Source: an uncultured Prevotella sp. (GTDB lineage Bacteria > Bacteroidota > Bacteroidia > Bacteroidales > Bacteroidaceae). Taken from it: a DNA stretch of 16,870 nucleotides. The notes below the pieces were generated by a model. The model did not search any database. It had not been told where the DNA came from and saw nothing but the letters and a program-made list of their open reading frames with translations. Below, in pieces: positions 7,182 through 16,255 of this stretch; the stretch's first letter is position 1; every line of letters begins with the position of its first letter. Location of the stretch: positions 1-16,870 of the forward strand of contig CAKQCV010000053.1 of NCBI GenBank assembly GCA_934217675.1, given 5' to 3'. The position numbers were made by a program, and so were the translations under genes.

Positions 7182-9341
7182 ATGAGAGTTTACCAAACAA
7201 ATGAAATTAAAAACATCGCATTGCTTGGCAGTGCGGGTTCCGGCAAGACAACTCTTGCCGAAGCAATGTTATTTGAAAGTGGTGTTATTAAGCGCCGTGG
7301 AACAGTAGAGGCAAAAAACACCGTAAGTGACTATTTTCCAGTTGAACAAGAATATGGCTACTCTGTATTTTCAACTGTTTTTAACGTAGAGTGGAATAAT
7401 AAAAAACTTAATATAATAGATTGCCCTGGGTCTGACGATTTTGTTGGCGGAGCTATTACAGCGCTCAATGTTACTGATCAAGCATTAGTTTTGATAAATG
7501 GTCAATATGGTCCAGAAGTCGGAACTCAGAATTTGTTCAGATATACAGACAAACTTAAAAAGCCTGTTATTTTCTTAGTAAATCAGCTTGATAGCGAGAA
7601 ATGTGATTTTGATGCCATCATTGCGTCAATGAACGATATATATGGCTCTAAATGTGTACAGATTCAGTATCCTCTTCAAACAGGTCCAGAATTTAATTCT
7701 CTCATAGATGTGCTGTTGATGAAGAAATATTCATGGAAGCCTGAAGGTGGAGCTCCAATAATAGAAGCGATTCCAGCAGAAGAGCAAGAAAAAGCAATGG
7801 AATTACATAAGGCTCTTGTAGAGGCAGCTGCAGAAAATGATGAGACTCTCATGGAGAAATTCTTCGATGAAGGAACTCTTACCGAAGATGAGATGAGAGA
7901 AGGAATCAGAAAAGGTCTTATTACTCGTTCTTTATTCCCAGTGTTCTGTGTATGTGCAGGTAAGAGTATGGGAGTTCGCAGGTTGATGGAATTCTTAGGT
8001 AACGTCGTGCCATTCGTTAGCGATATGCCGAAAGTTCATAATACAAGAGGCGAAGAAGTGTCAGCAGATGCAGACAAACCAACATCTTTATATTTCTTTA
8101 AGACAGGTGTAGAACCACATATTGGTGAAGTCTCTTATTTTAAAGTTATGAGTGGCAAGGTTAAAGCCGGTGATGATTTGTCTAATGCAGATCGTGGTTC
8201 CAAGGAACGAATTGCTAATCTTTATGTTTGTGCAGGAGCTAATCGTCAACCTATAGAGGAACTTGTAGCTGGTGATATTGGATGCACTGTGAAATTGAAA
8301 GATGTTAAGACAGGTAATACACTCAACGGAAAAGGTTCAGAGAATAAGTTTGATTTTATAAAATATCCGAATTCCAAATATTCTCGAGCAATAAAAGCAA
8401 AGAATGAAGCAGATACAGAAAAGCTGATGGCTGCTTTGACAAAGATGCGCCAAGAAGACCCTACATGGATTGTTGAGCAGAGTAAGGAGTTGCGACAGAC
8501 AATAGTACATGGACAAGGTGAATTCCATCTTAGAACTTTGAAGTGGAGACTTGAGAATAATGAAAAGTTGCAAGTTGAATTTATTGAGCCAAGGATTCCT
8601 TATCGTGAAACTATTACCAAGCTTGCACGTGCAGATTATCGTCACAAGAAGCAATCGGGAGGAGCAGGTCAATTTGGAGAAGTTCATCTCATAATAGAAC
8701 CTTACGCAGACGGAATGCCAGATCCGACATCTTATAAGATAAATGGTCAAGAGTTCAAAATGAATATCAAGAATAAAGAAGTTATAGACCTTGAATGGGG
8801 TGGAAAGCTTGTGTTCATAAACTCTGTAGTAGGTGGAGCCATAGATTCTCGTTTCATGCCTGCAATATTGAAAGGTATTATGGAGAGAATGGAGCAAGGA
8901 CCACTGACAGGTAGCTATGCACGTGATGTACGTGTTGTTGTGTATGATGGAAAAATGCACCCTGTTGACAGCAATGAACTTTCATTTATGCTTGCTGCTC
9001 GTGCTGCGTTCTCTGAAGCATTTAAAAATGCAGGTCCAAAGATTCTTGAGCCTATATACGACCTTGAAGTTTATGTTCCATCAGATTTCATGGGAGATGT
9101 TATGAGTGATTTACAAGGACGTAGAGCATTAATTATGGGTATGGATTCAGAGGCTGGCTATCAAAAGTTACAGGCAAAGATTCCATTAAAAGAACTTGCT
9201 AATTATAGTATATCACTCAGTTCTATTACTGGTGGGCGTGCTTCTTTCACAACAAAGTTTGCAAGTTATGAGCTGGTTCCTAATGATATTCAGCAGGAAC
9301 TCATGAAGGTTCATGAAGCAGAAGTTGAAGGAAAAGAGTAA
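7182..9341 (+). CDS. fusA2: Elongation factor G paralogue with degenerate GTPase motifs (EF-G2-like)
   Basis: The 719-residue protein has the full five-domain EF-G layout. The G domain starts with P-loop GSAGSGKTT (16-24), where housekeeping EF-G has AHIDAGKTT. G3 reads DCPGSDDF (80-87), so the catalytic histidine of the usual DTPGHVDF is serine (S84). G4 is NQLD (134-137) instead of NKMD, and the switch I sequence RGITI is replaced by YGYSV (58-62). Domain IV keeps HKKQSGGAGQFGEV and the NELSFMLAARAAF helix. Domain V (VPSDFMGDVMSDLQGRRA) is well conserved. This matches the Bacteroides EF-G2 class, which as I recall from B. thetaiotaomicron supports translocation without GTP hydrolysis and is induced during carbon starvation in the gut. 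The ATG at 7182 follows an A/T-rich leader. It stands alone, with its own probable promoter and terminator. The symbol follows the Bacteroides paralogue; the housekeeping fusA is expected elsewhere. Confidence 0.88.
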   Translation: MRVYQTNEIKNIALLGSAGSGKTTLAEAMLFESGVIKRRGTVEAKNTVSDYFPVEQEYGYSVFSTVFNVEWNNKKLNIIDCPGSDDFVGGAITALNVTDQALVLINGQYGPEVGTQNLFRYTDKLKKPVIFLVNQLDSEKCDFDAIIASMNDIYGSKCVQIQYPLQTGPEFNSLIDVLLMKKYSWKPEGGAPIIEAIPAEEQEKAMELHKALVEAAAENDETLMEKFFDEGTLTEDEMREGIRKGLITRSLFPVFCVCAGKSMGVRRLMEFLGNVVPFVSDMPKVHNTRGEEVSADADKPTSLYFFKTGVEPHIGEVSYFKVMSGKVKAGDDLSNADRGSKERIANLYVCAGANRQPIEELVAGDIGCTVKLKDVKTGNTLNGKGSENKFDFIKYPNSKYSRAIKAKNEADTEKLMAALTKMRQEDPTWIVEQSKELRQTIVHGQGEFHLRTLKWRLENNEKLQVEFIEPRIPYRETITKLARADYRHKKQSGGAGQFGEVHLIIEPYADGMPDPTSYKINGQEFKMNIKNKEVIDLEWGGKLVFINSVVGGAIDSRFMPAILKGIMERMEQGPLTGSYARDVRVVVYDGKMHPVDSNELSFMLAARAAFSEAFKNAGPKILEPIYDLEVYVPSDFMGDVMSDLQGRRALIMGMDSEAGYQKLQAKIPLKELANYSISLSSITGGRASFTTKFASYELVPNDIQQELMKVHEAEVEGKE

Positions 9342-9385
9342 AGTGTAAGACAAAAATAAAAATACAGTATTATATTATTGAGGGT

Positions 9386-9427
9386 AATGGCTGGTATGTG
9401 TGAACATTCCAGCCATTGTTTTATATT
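9386..9427 (+). terminator. Intrinsic terminator of the EF-G paralogue
   Basis: AATGGCTGG (9386-9394) pairs with CCAGCCATT (9409-9417). The stem continues through a T-T mismatch into ATGT/ACAT around a GTGA loop, and GTTTTATATT follows. It lies 45 bases after the EF-G stop. Confidence 0.75.
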
Positions 9428-9468
9428 ACGAAATTGGCATTTTGTAATCTGAATGGATCAAAATCAAC

Positions 9469-9532
9469 TATCATACAGATTTATAGTTATCTTATAAAAC
9501 GAATTAATAGTAAAAATTTTGGCTGTATGATA
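9469..9532. promoter_or_regulatory. 10-bp inverted repeat overlapping the mutA promoter, possible operator
   Basis: TATCATACAG (9469-9478) and its exact reverse complement CTGTATGATA (9523-9532) are 54 bases apart centre to centre, close to five helical turns. The right arm lies between the -33 and -7 promoter elements, where a bound regulator would block RNA polymerase. No known regulator's site is recognised. Confidence 0.45.
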
Positions 9533-9548
9533 AAAAATATTACCTTTG
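9518..9548 (+). promoter_or_regulatory. Consensus Bacteroidota promoter for mutA-mutB
   Basis: TTTG (9518-9521), a 19-base spacer and TACCTTTG (9541-9548) match the Bacteroides primary sigma consensus TTTG-N19/21-TAnnTTTG at every specified position. Transcription would begin near 9553, giving a leader of about 70 nt before the mutA ATG at 9622. Confidence 0.75.
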
Positions 9549-9621
9549 TACCATAAATACTAGTGAACAACATGCGTTTAACTTTAACCGATTAAACTTA
9601 TATAATAAAAAATAAACACAT

Positions 9622-11475
9622 ATGTCGAATAACAAAGAAAAGCTCTTTAGCGAGTTTAAAGCGCCTACGCGCCAAGAATGGCTTGATAAAATTCAAGTTG
9701 ACCTGAAGGGTGCTGACTTTAACAAGCGCCTTGTATGGCGGACCAATGAGGGTTTCAATGTTCAGCCTTTCTACCTGAAGGAAGATATAGAGGAACTTAA
9801 AACACCAGAATCTCTTCCTGGTGAGTTCCCATATGTTCGTGGTAACAAGAAAAAAAACAATGTTTGGTATGTACGACAGAGAATCAATGCAACTGATGCA
9901 AAAGAAGCTAATGCTAAGGCTCTTGATATTTTAAATAAGGGTGTTGACTCGCTGAATTTTCATATTCCAGGAAAGAATGTCTGTGCCGCTTTTGTTGAAA
10001 CATTGCTTGACGGCATAAAATGTGATATTGTTGAATTGAACTTTAACACATGCAAACGCCACACTCTTGAGCTTGCTGAAATTCTGAAAGCATACTTTGA
10101 GAAGAATGGATATGATAAAGACAAAATAACAGGCTCGTTCAATTGGGATCCAATGGAGAAGATTGTTATGAACGGTCAGGATGTTACAGCCATTATTGAT
10201 TTGGCTCCAAGTCTTGTCAAGTCTATGATAGACTATCCTAATTTCCGCGTAATAGCAGTCAATGCTGTTTCACTTAATAATTGTGGTGCATATATAGTTC
10301 AAGAACTGGGCTATGCATTGGCATGGGGAAATGAATATTTGAACCAGCTCGTAGAAGCTGGCATTGATGCAGATAATGCAGCTAATAATATAAAATTCAA
10401 TTTGGGAATTTCTGAGAATTTCTTTATGGAAATTTCAAAATTCCGTGCGGCACGTATGCTTTGGGCTGAAATAGTTAAGCAGTATAGTCCTAAAAACGAT
10501 TCCTCTTGTATGATGTGCATTAACGCTGCCACATCTATATATAATATGACATTGTTTGATAGCTATGTAAACTTACTTCGTTCACAAACCGAGGCAATGA
10601 GTGCAGCTCTTGCAGGTGTACATTCAATCGAAGTTACACCTTTTGATGCAATATATGAAACTCCAAATGAGTTTTCTGAGCGTATTGCTCGCAATCAGCA
10701 ATTGTTGCTTAAAGAGGAAAGTCACTTTGATAAAGTTGTAGATCCAGGTGCTGGAAGCTATTTTATAGAAGAGCTGACCACATCCCTTGCAAACGAGGCT
10801 TGGAAGATATTCTTAAATGTTGAGGATAATGGAGGATTCCTTGAGGCAATAAAGAAAGGCTTAGTTCAAGACGATATAAATGAAACAAACAAGAAACGTC
10901 ACGATGCTGCAGCTAAGCGTAAGGAATTTATTCTCGGAACGAACCAATTCCCTAATTTTACAGAGAAGAGCGAAGGAAAACGTTCTGTAAGTAAATGCTG
11001 TGGATGTAAAGAACACGATAAAGTCTTCAAGTCAATTGAGACGACACGCCTTGCAGCAGATTTTGAAGATTTGCGTATAAAAGTAGAGAATTCACCAAAA
11101 ATTCCTACAGCATTTATGCTTACAATCGGAAACTTGGCAATGCGTCAGGCACGTGCACAATTTAGTTGTAACTTCCTTGCTTGTGCAGGATATAAAGTTA
11201 TAGATAACCTTGGATTCAAGACGGTTGAAGAGGGTGTTGATGCTGCATTGAAAGCAGGTGCAGATATTATTGTGTTATGTTCAAGCGATGATGAGTATGC
11301 AGAGTACGCAATTCCGGCATTTAAGTATCTTGACAATCGTGCCATGTTTGTCGTAGCAGGAGCTCCTGCATGTATGGATGAATTGAAGGCTGCAGGCATC
11401 GAGAACTTTGTTCATGTAAGATGCAACGTACTTGAGACATTGAAAGAGTATAACGAAAAACTGGGAATAAAATGA
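9622..11475 (+). CDS. mutA: Methylmalonyl-CoA mutase, small (non-catalytic) subunit
   Basis: The 617-residue protein is the beta subunit of the heterodimeric mutase that interconverts succinyl-CoA and methylmalonyl-CoA, here presumably toward propionate. It has the mutase TIM-barrel features: [16 protein letters not shown] (273-288), [23 protein letters not shown] (321-343) and [10 protein letters not shown] (374-383). The C-terminal Rossmann-like domain (about 495-610) corresponds to the B12-binding domain of the large subunit but lacks DxHxxG; LAMRQA stands in its place. It therefore should not bind cobalamin, as is known for small subunits. The linker before it has a cysteine-rich KCCGCKEH patch (458-465). 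The ATG at 9622 follows an A-rich leader. Its stop overlaps the mutB start, which suggests coupled translation at equal stoichiometry. Confidence 0.95.
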   Translation: MSNNKEKLFSEFKAPTRQEWLDKIQVDLKGADFNKRLVWRTNEGFNVQPFYLKEDIEELKTPESLPGEFPYVRGNKKKNNVWYVRQRINATDAKEANAKALDILNKGVDSLNFHIPGKNVCAAFVETLLDGIKCDIVELNFNTCKRHTLELAEILKAYFEKNGYDKDKITGSFNWDPMEKIVMNGQDVTAIIDLAPSLVKSMIDYPNFRVIAVNAVSLNNCGAYIVQELGYALAWGNEYLNQLVEAGIDADNAANNIKFNLGISENFFMEISKFRAARMLWAEIVKQYSPKNDSSCMMCINAATSIYNMTLFDSYVNLLRSQTEAMSAALAGVHSIEVTPFDAIYETPNEFSERIARNQQLLLKEESHFDKVVDPGAGSYFIEELTTSLANEAWKIFLNVEDNGGFLEAIKKGLVQDDINETNKKRHDAAAKRKEFILGTNQFPNFTEKSEGKRSVSKCCGCKEHDKVFKSIETTRLAADFEDLRIKVENSPKIPTAFMLTIGNLAMRQARAQFSCNFLACAGYKVIDNLGFKTVEEGVDAALKAGADIIVLCSSDDEYAEYAIPAFKYLDNRAMFVVAGAPACMDELKAAGIENFVHVRCNVLETLKEYNEKLGIK

Positions 11476-13616
11476 GAAAGAATTTTAAGAATATAGATAT
11501 ATTTTCAGGAATAAAAGATGTTGATGGTGCGGATTGGCAGAAAACCAATGGCATCAAAGCAAGTTGGAAGACTCCTGAACACATTGAAGTAAAGCCTGTT
11601 TATACAAAAGAAGATCTTGAGGGAATGGAACACCTTGGATATACAGCAGGTTTACCTCCATTTTTGCGTGGTCCTTATAGTATGATGTATCCGTTCCGTC
11701 CTTGGACTATACGTCAGTATGCAGGATTCTCAACAGCCGAAGAAAGTAATGCCTTTTATCGTCGTAACCTTGCGAGCGGTCAGAAAGGATTATCTGTAGC
11801 TTTCGATCTTCCTACCCATCGTGGTTACGATCCAGACAATGCTCGTGTAGTTGGCGATGTTGGTAAGGCTGGAGTTTCAATATGTTCTGTAGAAAACATG
11901 AAGGTTTTGTTTAATGGAATTCCATTGAACAAGATGTCAGTATCAATGACCATGAATGGAGCCGTTCTTCCAATTATGGCATTCTATATCGTTGCAGGCT
12001 TGGAGCAAGGCGCAAAGCTTGAGGAGATGGCTGGAACAATTCAGAATGATATCCTGAAAGAATTTATGGTGCGTAACACCTACATCTATCCACCAGCATT
12101 CTCAATGCGAATAATTAGCGACATCTTTGGTTATACCTCAAAGTTGATGCCAAAATTTAATTCTATTTCAATCTCTGGCTATCATATGCAAGAGGCTGGA
12201 GCTACAGCGGACATTGAGTTGGCTTATACAATTGCTGATGGTCTTGAGTATGTACGTGCAGGTGTTAATGCAGGAATTGATATTGATGCTTTTGCTCCTC
12301 GTTTGTCATTTTTCTGGGGTATATCTATGAACCATTTTATGGAGGTGGCAAAGATGCGTGCAGCTCGTATGCTATGGGCAAAGGTAATAAAGCAGTTCAA
12401 CCCAAAGAATCCAAAGTCTTTGATGCTTCGCACTCACTCTCAGACTTCAGGTTGGTCTCTGACTGAACAAGATCCGTTCAACAATGTTGGTCGAACCTGT
12501 ATTGAAGCTATGACTGCAGCTTTGGGACACACCCAATCTCTGCACACCAATGCTCTTGACGAGGCTATTGCTTTGCCAACAGACTTCTCTGCACGTATTG
12601 CACGTAACACCCAGATATATATACAGAATGAGACAAAGATCTGTAAGCATATAGACCCATGGGCAGGTTCATATTATGTCGAGAGTTTAACAAATGAGCT
12701 TGCACACAAAGCCTGGGAGCATATTCAGGAAATCGAGAAGCTTGGCGGTATGGCTAAGGCTATTGAGACAGGTGTTCCAAAGATGCGTATTGAAGAAGCA
12801 GCTGCTCGCACTCAGGCAAGGATTGACAGTGGTTCACAAACAATTGTAGGTACCAACAAATATCGTCTTGCCCACGAGGATCCTATTGATATTCTTGAAG
12901 TGGACAACTCGGCAGTGCGTAAACAGCAAGAGGAAGGACTTGCAGAATTGCGTGCACATCGTGATAATGAAAAGTGCAAGGAAGCTCTTGCCGCACTTAC
13001 AGAATGTGTACGTACAGGCGAAGGTAACTTACTTGAGAAAGCTGTAGAATGTGCAAAATTACGATGCACATTGGGTGAGATAAGTGATGCTTGCGAGGAA
13101 GTCGTAGGCAGATATAAAGCAGTAATTAGAACTATATCAGGCGTGTATTCATCAGAAAGCAAGACAGATGCAGATTTCCATAAAGCATGTGAACTGACAG
13201 AGGAATTTGCAAAGAAAGAAGGTCGTCGTCCACGTATCTTTGTAGCAAAGATGGGACAGGATGGTCATGATCGTGGTGCAAAAGTCGTAGCCACAGGATA
13301 TGCAGACTGTGGTTTTGATGTTGATATGGGACCATTGTTCCAGACTCCAGCAGAAGCAGCACGTGAGGCAGTAGAAAATGATGTTAATATTGTTGGTGCA
13401 AGTTCTCTTGCCGCAGGTCATAAAACACTAATACCTCAGCTTATTGAAGAGTTGAAGAAACTTGGTCGTGAGGACATCATGGTAATAGCAGGTGGTGTTA
13501 TTCCTGCTCAAGATTATGATTTCCTTTATAAGGCAGGTGTAGCTGCAATCTTTGGTCCTGGAACTTCTGTTGCAAAGGCAGCATGTGAGATGATGAATAT
13601 TCTTCTTGATAAGTAA
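11472..13616 (+). CDS. mutB: Methylmalonyl-CoA mutase, large (catalytic, B12-binding) subunit
   Basis: The 714-residue catalytic alpha subunit depends on adenosylcobalamin. The N-terminal barrel carries [20 protein letters not shown] (62-81), which contains the active-site tyrosine and substrate-contacting residues, then [10 protein letters not shown] (111-120) and GYHMQEAGA (236-244) with the catalytic-site histidine H238. Later come [16 protein letters not shown] (294-309) and [10 protein letters not shown] (395-404). The C-terminal cobalamin domain has the base-off, His-on motif D597-G-H599-D-R-G602, then GASSLAAGH (642-650) and AGGVIP (673-678) that line the nucleotide tail. The ATG overlaps the mutA stop by 4 bases (ATGA). 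Neither the epimerase nor the MeaB chaperone is in the window. A strong terminator follows, so the operon is bicistronic. Confidence 0.97.
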   Translation: MRKNFKNIDIFSGIKDVDGADWQKTNGIKASWKTPEHIEVKPVYTKEDLEGMEHLGYTAGLPPFLRGPYSMMYPFRPWTIRQYAGFSTAEESNAFYRRNLASGQKGLSVAFDLPTHRGYDPDNARVVGDVGKAGVSICSVENMKVLFNGIPLNKMSVSMTMNGAVLPIMAFYIVAGLEQGAKLEEMAGTIQNDILKEFMVRNTYIYPPAFSMRIISDIFGYTSKLMPKFNSISISGYHMQEAGATADIELAYTIADGLEYVRAGVNAGIDIDAFAPRLSFFWGISMNHFMEVAKMRAARMLWAKVIKQFNPKNPKSLMLRTHSQTSGWSLTEQDPFNNVGRTCIEAMTAALGHTQSLHTNALDEAIALPTDFSARIARNTQIYIQNETKICKHIDPWAGSYYVESLTNELAHKAWEHIQEIEKLGGMAKAIETGVPKMRIEEAAARTQARIDSGSQTIVGTNKYRLAHEDPIDILEVDNSAVRKQQEEGLAELRAHRDNEKCKEALAALTECVRTGEGNLLEKAVECAKLRCTLGEISDACEEVVGRYKAVIRTISGVYSSESKTDADFHKACELTEEFAKKEGRRPRIFVAKMGQDGHDRGAKVVATGYADCGFDVDMGPLFQTPAEAAREAVENDVNIVGASSLAAGHKTLIPQLIEELKKLGREDIMVIAGGVIPAQDYDFLYKAGVAAIFGPGTSVAKAACEMMNILLDK

Positions 13617-13647
13617 TAAGCATTAATTAAATTTATATTGTTGATTG

Positions 13648-13682
13648 TTCGTCATGGCTTTATTGCCATGGCGAATTTTTTT
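13648..13682 (+). terminator. Intrinsic terminator of mutA-mutB
   Basis: TTCGTCATGGC (13648-13658) pairs with GCCATGGCGAA (13665-13675), an 11-bp stem with one G-U pair and a 6-nt loop. Seven consecutive T bases follow (13676-13682). This is a textbook rho-independent terminator, 31 bases after the mutB stop. Confidence 0.92.
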
Positions 13683-13727
13683 ATCTACATTTAAATATGG
13701 TATTATAATACAATAGTGATAATTTAT

Positions 13728-13759
13728 TTTGCTTGATAGATATTTTATTGCTACATTTG
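13728..13759 (+). promoter_or_regulatory. Consensus Bacteroidota promoter of the flavoprotein gene
   Basis: TTTG (13728-13731), a 20-base spacer and TACATTTG (13752-13759) match TTTG-N19/21-TAnnTTTG exactly. Transcription would start near 13765, about 30 nt ahead of the ATG at 13796. This decides the gene start: the upstream in-frame TTG at 13733 lies inside the promoter and cannot be translated from this transcript. Confidence 0.78.
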
Positions 13760-13795
13760 CAGTTACATAATTCACACCTAAATCTAAAAAACATT

Positions 13796-16153
13796 ATGAA
13801 CAGAATTTTATATAAACATCAGTTGTCTGATAAAGTCTTCTTGTTTAAGATAGAAGCTCCGTTAATAGCAAGAAGTAGAAAGGCTGGGAACTTTGTCATT
13901 GTGAGAGTAGACAAGAATGGTGAGCGTATGCCGCTGACAATTGCCGATTCTGACAAAAGTACAGGCTCAATAACAATTGTCATACAAGAAGTTGGACTAT
14001 CATCCAAAAAGTTTTGTCGCTTGTCAGAAGGTGATTATGTGGAAGACGTTGTCGGTCCGTTGGGCAATCCAACAAATATCCAAAACTTCGGCACCGTGCT
14101 TTGTGCTGGCGGTGGAGTAGGTACAGCCCCGATGTTGCCAATAATCCGCGCATTAAAAGCTGCAGGCAATAGAGTACTTTCTGTTATAGCAGGCAGAAGC
14201 AAGAACCTTGTTATTTTAGAGGATGAAGTTCGGGCGAGCAGTGATGAGCTTATAGTAATGACAGACGATGGCTCTTATGGAGAAAAAGGTGTCGTTACGG
14301 TTGGTATGGAGAAATTTATAGAACAGGAACATATTGACAAAGCCTTTGCCATCGGTCCACCTATAATGATGAAATTTTGCTGTAAACTTACTGAAAAATA
14401 CAATATACCGACAGATGTTTCTCTCAACACCATTATGGTAGATGGAACAGGAATGTGTGGTGCTTGTAGGCTTACGATTGGTGGCAAAACAAAGTTTGTA
14501 TGTATAGATGGACCTGAGTTTGACGGTACCTTGGTGGATTGGGACGAAATGTTCAAGCGCATGGGTACATTCAAGAAAGCTGAGCATGAAGAACTTGAAC
14601 ATTTTGAAGAACACCTTTGCACTGTTTCACCAGATAGCAACAGATGCAAAAAGTCTGTCATTACCAAGGATTCCACTTTCGACAATGAAACGTTGAGTGA
14701 GTTGAAAGACAGAAATTCCGTGTGGCGTGTAAAATTGCGCACAAGCATGAAACCTAAGGAAAGAATGTTGATAGACCGTGTCCAGATGCCGGAGCTATCA
14801 GCAGAATATAGAATAACTCACCGAAAAGAAGAAGTAAATCAAGGACTAACGATAGAAGATGCACAACGTGAGTCACATAGATGTCTTGATTGTGCAAAGC
14901 CTTCATGTATAGAAGGTTGTCCGGTAAGCATAGACATTCCTTCATTCATAAAAAATATTGAGCGTGGAAATATAGTAGGTGCAGCACGTGTGCTTAAAGA
15001 CACCTCATCGTTGCCGGCTGTATGCGGAAGAGTATGCCCTCAAGAGAAACAATGTGAAAGCAGATGCATACATCAGAAAATGAACCGTCCAGCCGTGGCG
15101 ATAGGATATCTTGAACGTTTTGCTGCAGATTATGAGCGCGTTAATGGTACAAGTTATCATCATGAAGCAATAGAGAAAAACGGTATAAAAGTAGCTGTTG
15201 TAGGTTCTGGTCCATCAGCGCTAAGTTTTGCTGGTGATATGGTGAAGCGTGGTTACGAAGTTCATGTTTTTGAAGCCTTACATGAAATTGGGGGTGTATT
15301 GAAATATGGTATACCCGAATTCCGTCTGCCTAACAGTATAGTTGATGTGGAAATAGACAATTTGCGTAAGGCAGGAGTTGTGTTTACAACAGACTGTATT
15401 GTAGGAAAAACAATAACTATAGAGCAGCTCAAGCAAGAAGGCTTTAAAGCGATATTTATAGGCAGTGGTGCCGGACTGCCAAACTTTATGAATATCCCAG
15501 GCGAGAACTCTATAAACATATTATCATCAAATGAGTATCTTACCCGTGTAAATCTTATGGATGCAGCAAATCCAACTACAGACACCCCAATGAATATAGG
15601 AAAAAAGGTGCTTGTTGTAGGTGGTGGAAACACAGCCATGGATTCTTGTCGCACGGCAAGGCGTCTTGGTGCTGACGTGACAATTGTCTATCGTCGTTCA
15701 GAGGCAGAGATGCCAGCCCGCCTTGAAGAAGTGCGCCATGCAAAGGAAGAAGGCATAAAATTTTTGACGCTGCATAATCCTATAGAATATATTGCTGATG
15801 AGAATGGTGCTGTTGTCCAGGCTAAGCTACAAGTCATGGAGCTTGGCAACCCCGATGCCAGTGGTAGAAGGAGTCCACGCCCAGTGGAGGGAAAGACAAT
15901 AACAGTAGATACAGACCAGGTTATAGTAGCAATTGGCGTATCTCCAAATCCTCTTGTACCAAAATCAGTTAAAGGCTTAGAGCTTGGCAGGAAAAACACT
16001 ATTGCAGTGGATGGCAATATGCAAAGCTCATGTAAAGAAATCTATGCAGGTGGCGATATTGTTCGTGGTGGAGCCACTGTCATTCTGGCTATGGGTGACG
16101 GACGTAAAGCAGCTGAAAGTATGGACAGACAGCTGAAAAGTTTGGTAGAATGA
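13796..16153 (+). CDS. Fused SudB-SudA / NfnAB-like flavoprotein (annotated as DHOD B NAD-binding subunit/NADPH-dependent glutamate synthase fusion)
   Basis: The 785-residue protein joins two usually separate subunits. Residues 1-245 form a ferredoxin-reductase-like half (SudB/NfnA/PyrK type): FAD region near RMPLTIAD (44-51), NAD-binding GGGVGTAPM (105-113), and a [2Fe-2S] site with C221, C224 and C236, with D216 a possible fourth ligand as in NfnA. After a linker (about 250-335), the SudA/NfnB/GltD-like half has two groups of four cysteines for [4Fe-4S] clusters (C363, C366, C371, C375 and C410, C414, C420, C424). It continues with an FAD motif VVGSGPSALS (468-477), a pyridine nucleotide motif VVGGGNTAMD (607-616) and a C-terminal GGDIVRGGATVILAMGDGRKAA. 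Such enzymes transfer electrons between NADH, NADPH and ferredoxin or polysulfide, possibly by bifurcation. It is not a real glutamate synthase: no GltB partner is adjacent. It has its own promoter and a shared terminator. Confidence 0.85.
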   Translation: MNRILYKHQLSDKVFLFKIEAPLIARSRKAGNFVIVRVDKNGERMPLTIADSDKSTGSITIVIQEVGLSSKKFCRLSEGDYVEDVVGPLGNPTNIQNFGTVLCAGGGVGTAPMLPIIRALKAAGNRVLSVIAGRSKNLVILEDEVRASSDELIVMTDDGSYGEKGVVTVGMEKFIEQEHIDKAFAIGPPIMMKFCCKLTEKYNIPTDVSLNTIMVDGTGMCGACRLTIGGKTKFVCIDGPEFDGTLVDWDEMFKRMGTFKKAEHEELEHFEEHLCTVSPDSNRCKKSVITKDSTFDNETLSELKDRNSVWRVKLRTSMKPKERMLIDRVQMPELSAEYRITHRKEEVNQGLTIEDAQRESHRCLDCAKPSCIEGCPVSIDIPSFIKNIERGNIVGAARVLKDTSSLPAVCGRVCPQEKQCESRCIHQKMNRPAVAIGYLERFAADYERVNGTSYHHEAIEKNGIKVAVVGSGPSALSFAGDMVKRGYEVHVFEALHEIGGVLKYGIPEFRLPNSIVDVEIDNLRKAGVVFTTDCIVGKTITIEQLKQEGFKAIFIGSGAGLPNFMNIPGENSINILSSNEYLTRVNLMDAANPTTDTPMNIGKKVLVVGGGNTAMDSCRTARRLGADVTIVYRRSEAEMPARLEEVRHAKEEGIKFLTLHNPIEYIADENGAVVQAKLQVMELGNPDASGRRSPRPVEGKTITVDTDQVIVAIGVSPNPLVPKSVKGLELGRKNTIAVDGNMQSSCKEIYAGGDIVRGGATVILAMGDGRKAAESMDRQLKSLVE

Positions 16154-16188
16154 AGATAAAAGCGTAAGAAAAGTATTTTCTAAAAATA

Positions 16189-16229
16189 GAAAAGAGGACT
16201 TGCTTTGATTTAAGTAGAGTCCTCTTTTC
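16189..16229. terminator. Bidirectional terminator between the flavoprotein gene and serS
   Basis: GAAAAGAGGACT (16189-16200) and AGTCCTCTTTTC (16218-16229) form a perfect 12-bp stem with a 17-nt loop. An A run on the left and a T run on the right allow termination on both strands, which suits the convergent genes on either side. The rest of the 102-base gap shows nothing else. Confidence 0.85.
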
Positions 16230-16255
16230 ATATATAAACGTTTTAAAAAGGTTTT

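Noticed and set aside
8337..8960. 207-codon open frame on the minus strand
   Set aside because: It is antisense within the well-conserved EF-G domains, has an odd cysteine/histidine-rich composition and matches no family.
9342..9621. Cobalamin riboswitch before mutA
   Set aside because: The predicted leader is only about 70 nt and no B12-box-like element or complex fold is visible. The gap is explained by a terminator, an inverted repeat and a promoter.
13733..13795. In-frame upstream extension of the flavoprotein gene starting with TTG
   Set aside because: It lies between and over the consensus promoter elements, its residues do not look like the family N-terminus, and the ATG at 13796 gives the expected protein start.
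14216..14748. Two overlapping minus-strand open frames of 132 and 157 codons
   Set aside because: They are shadows inside the conserved flavoprotein, spanning its [2Fe-2S] cysteine region.
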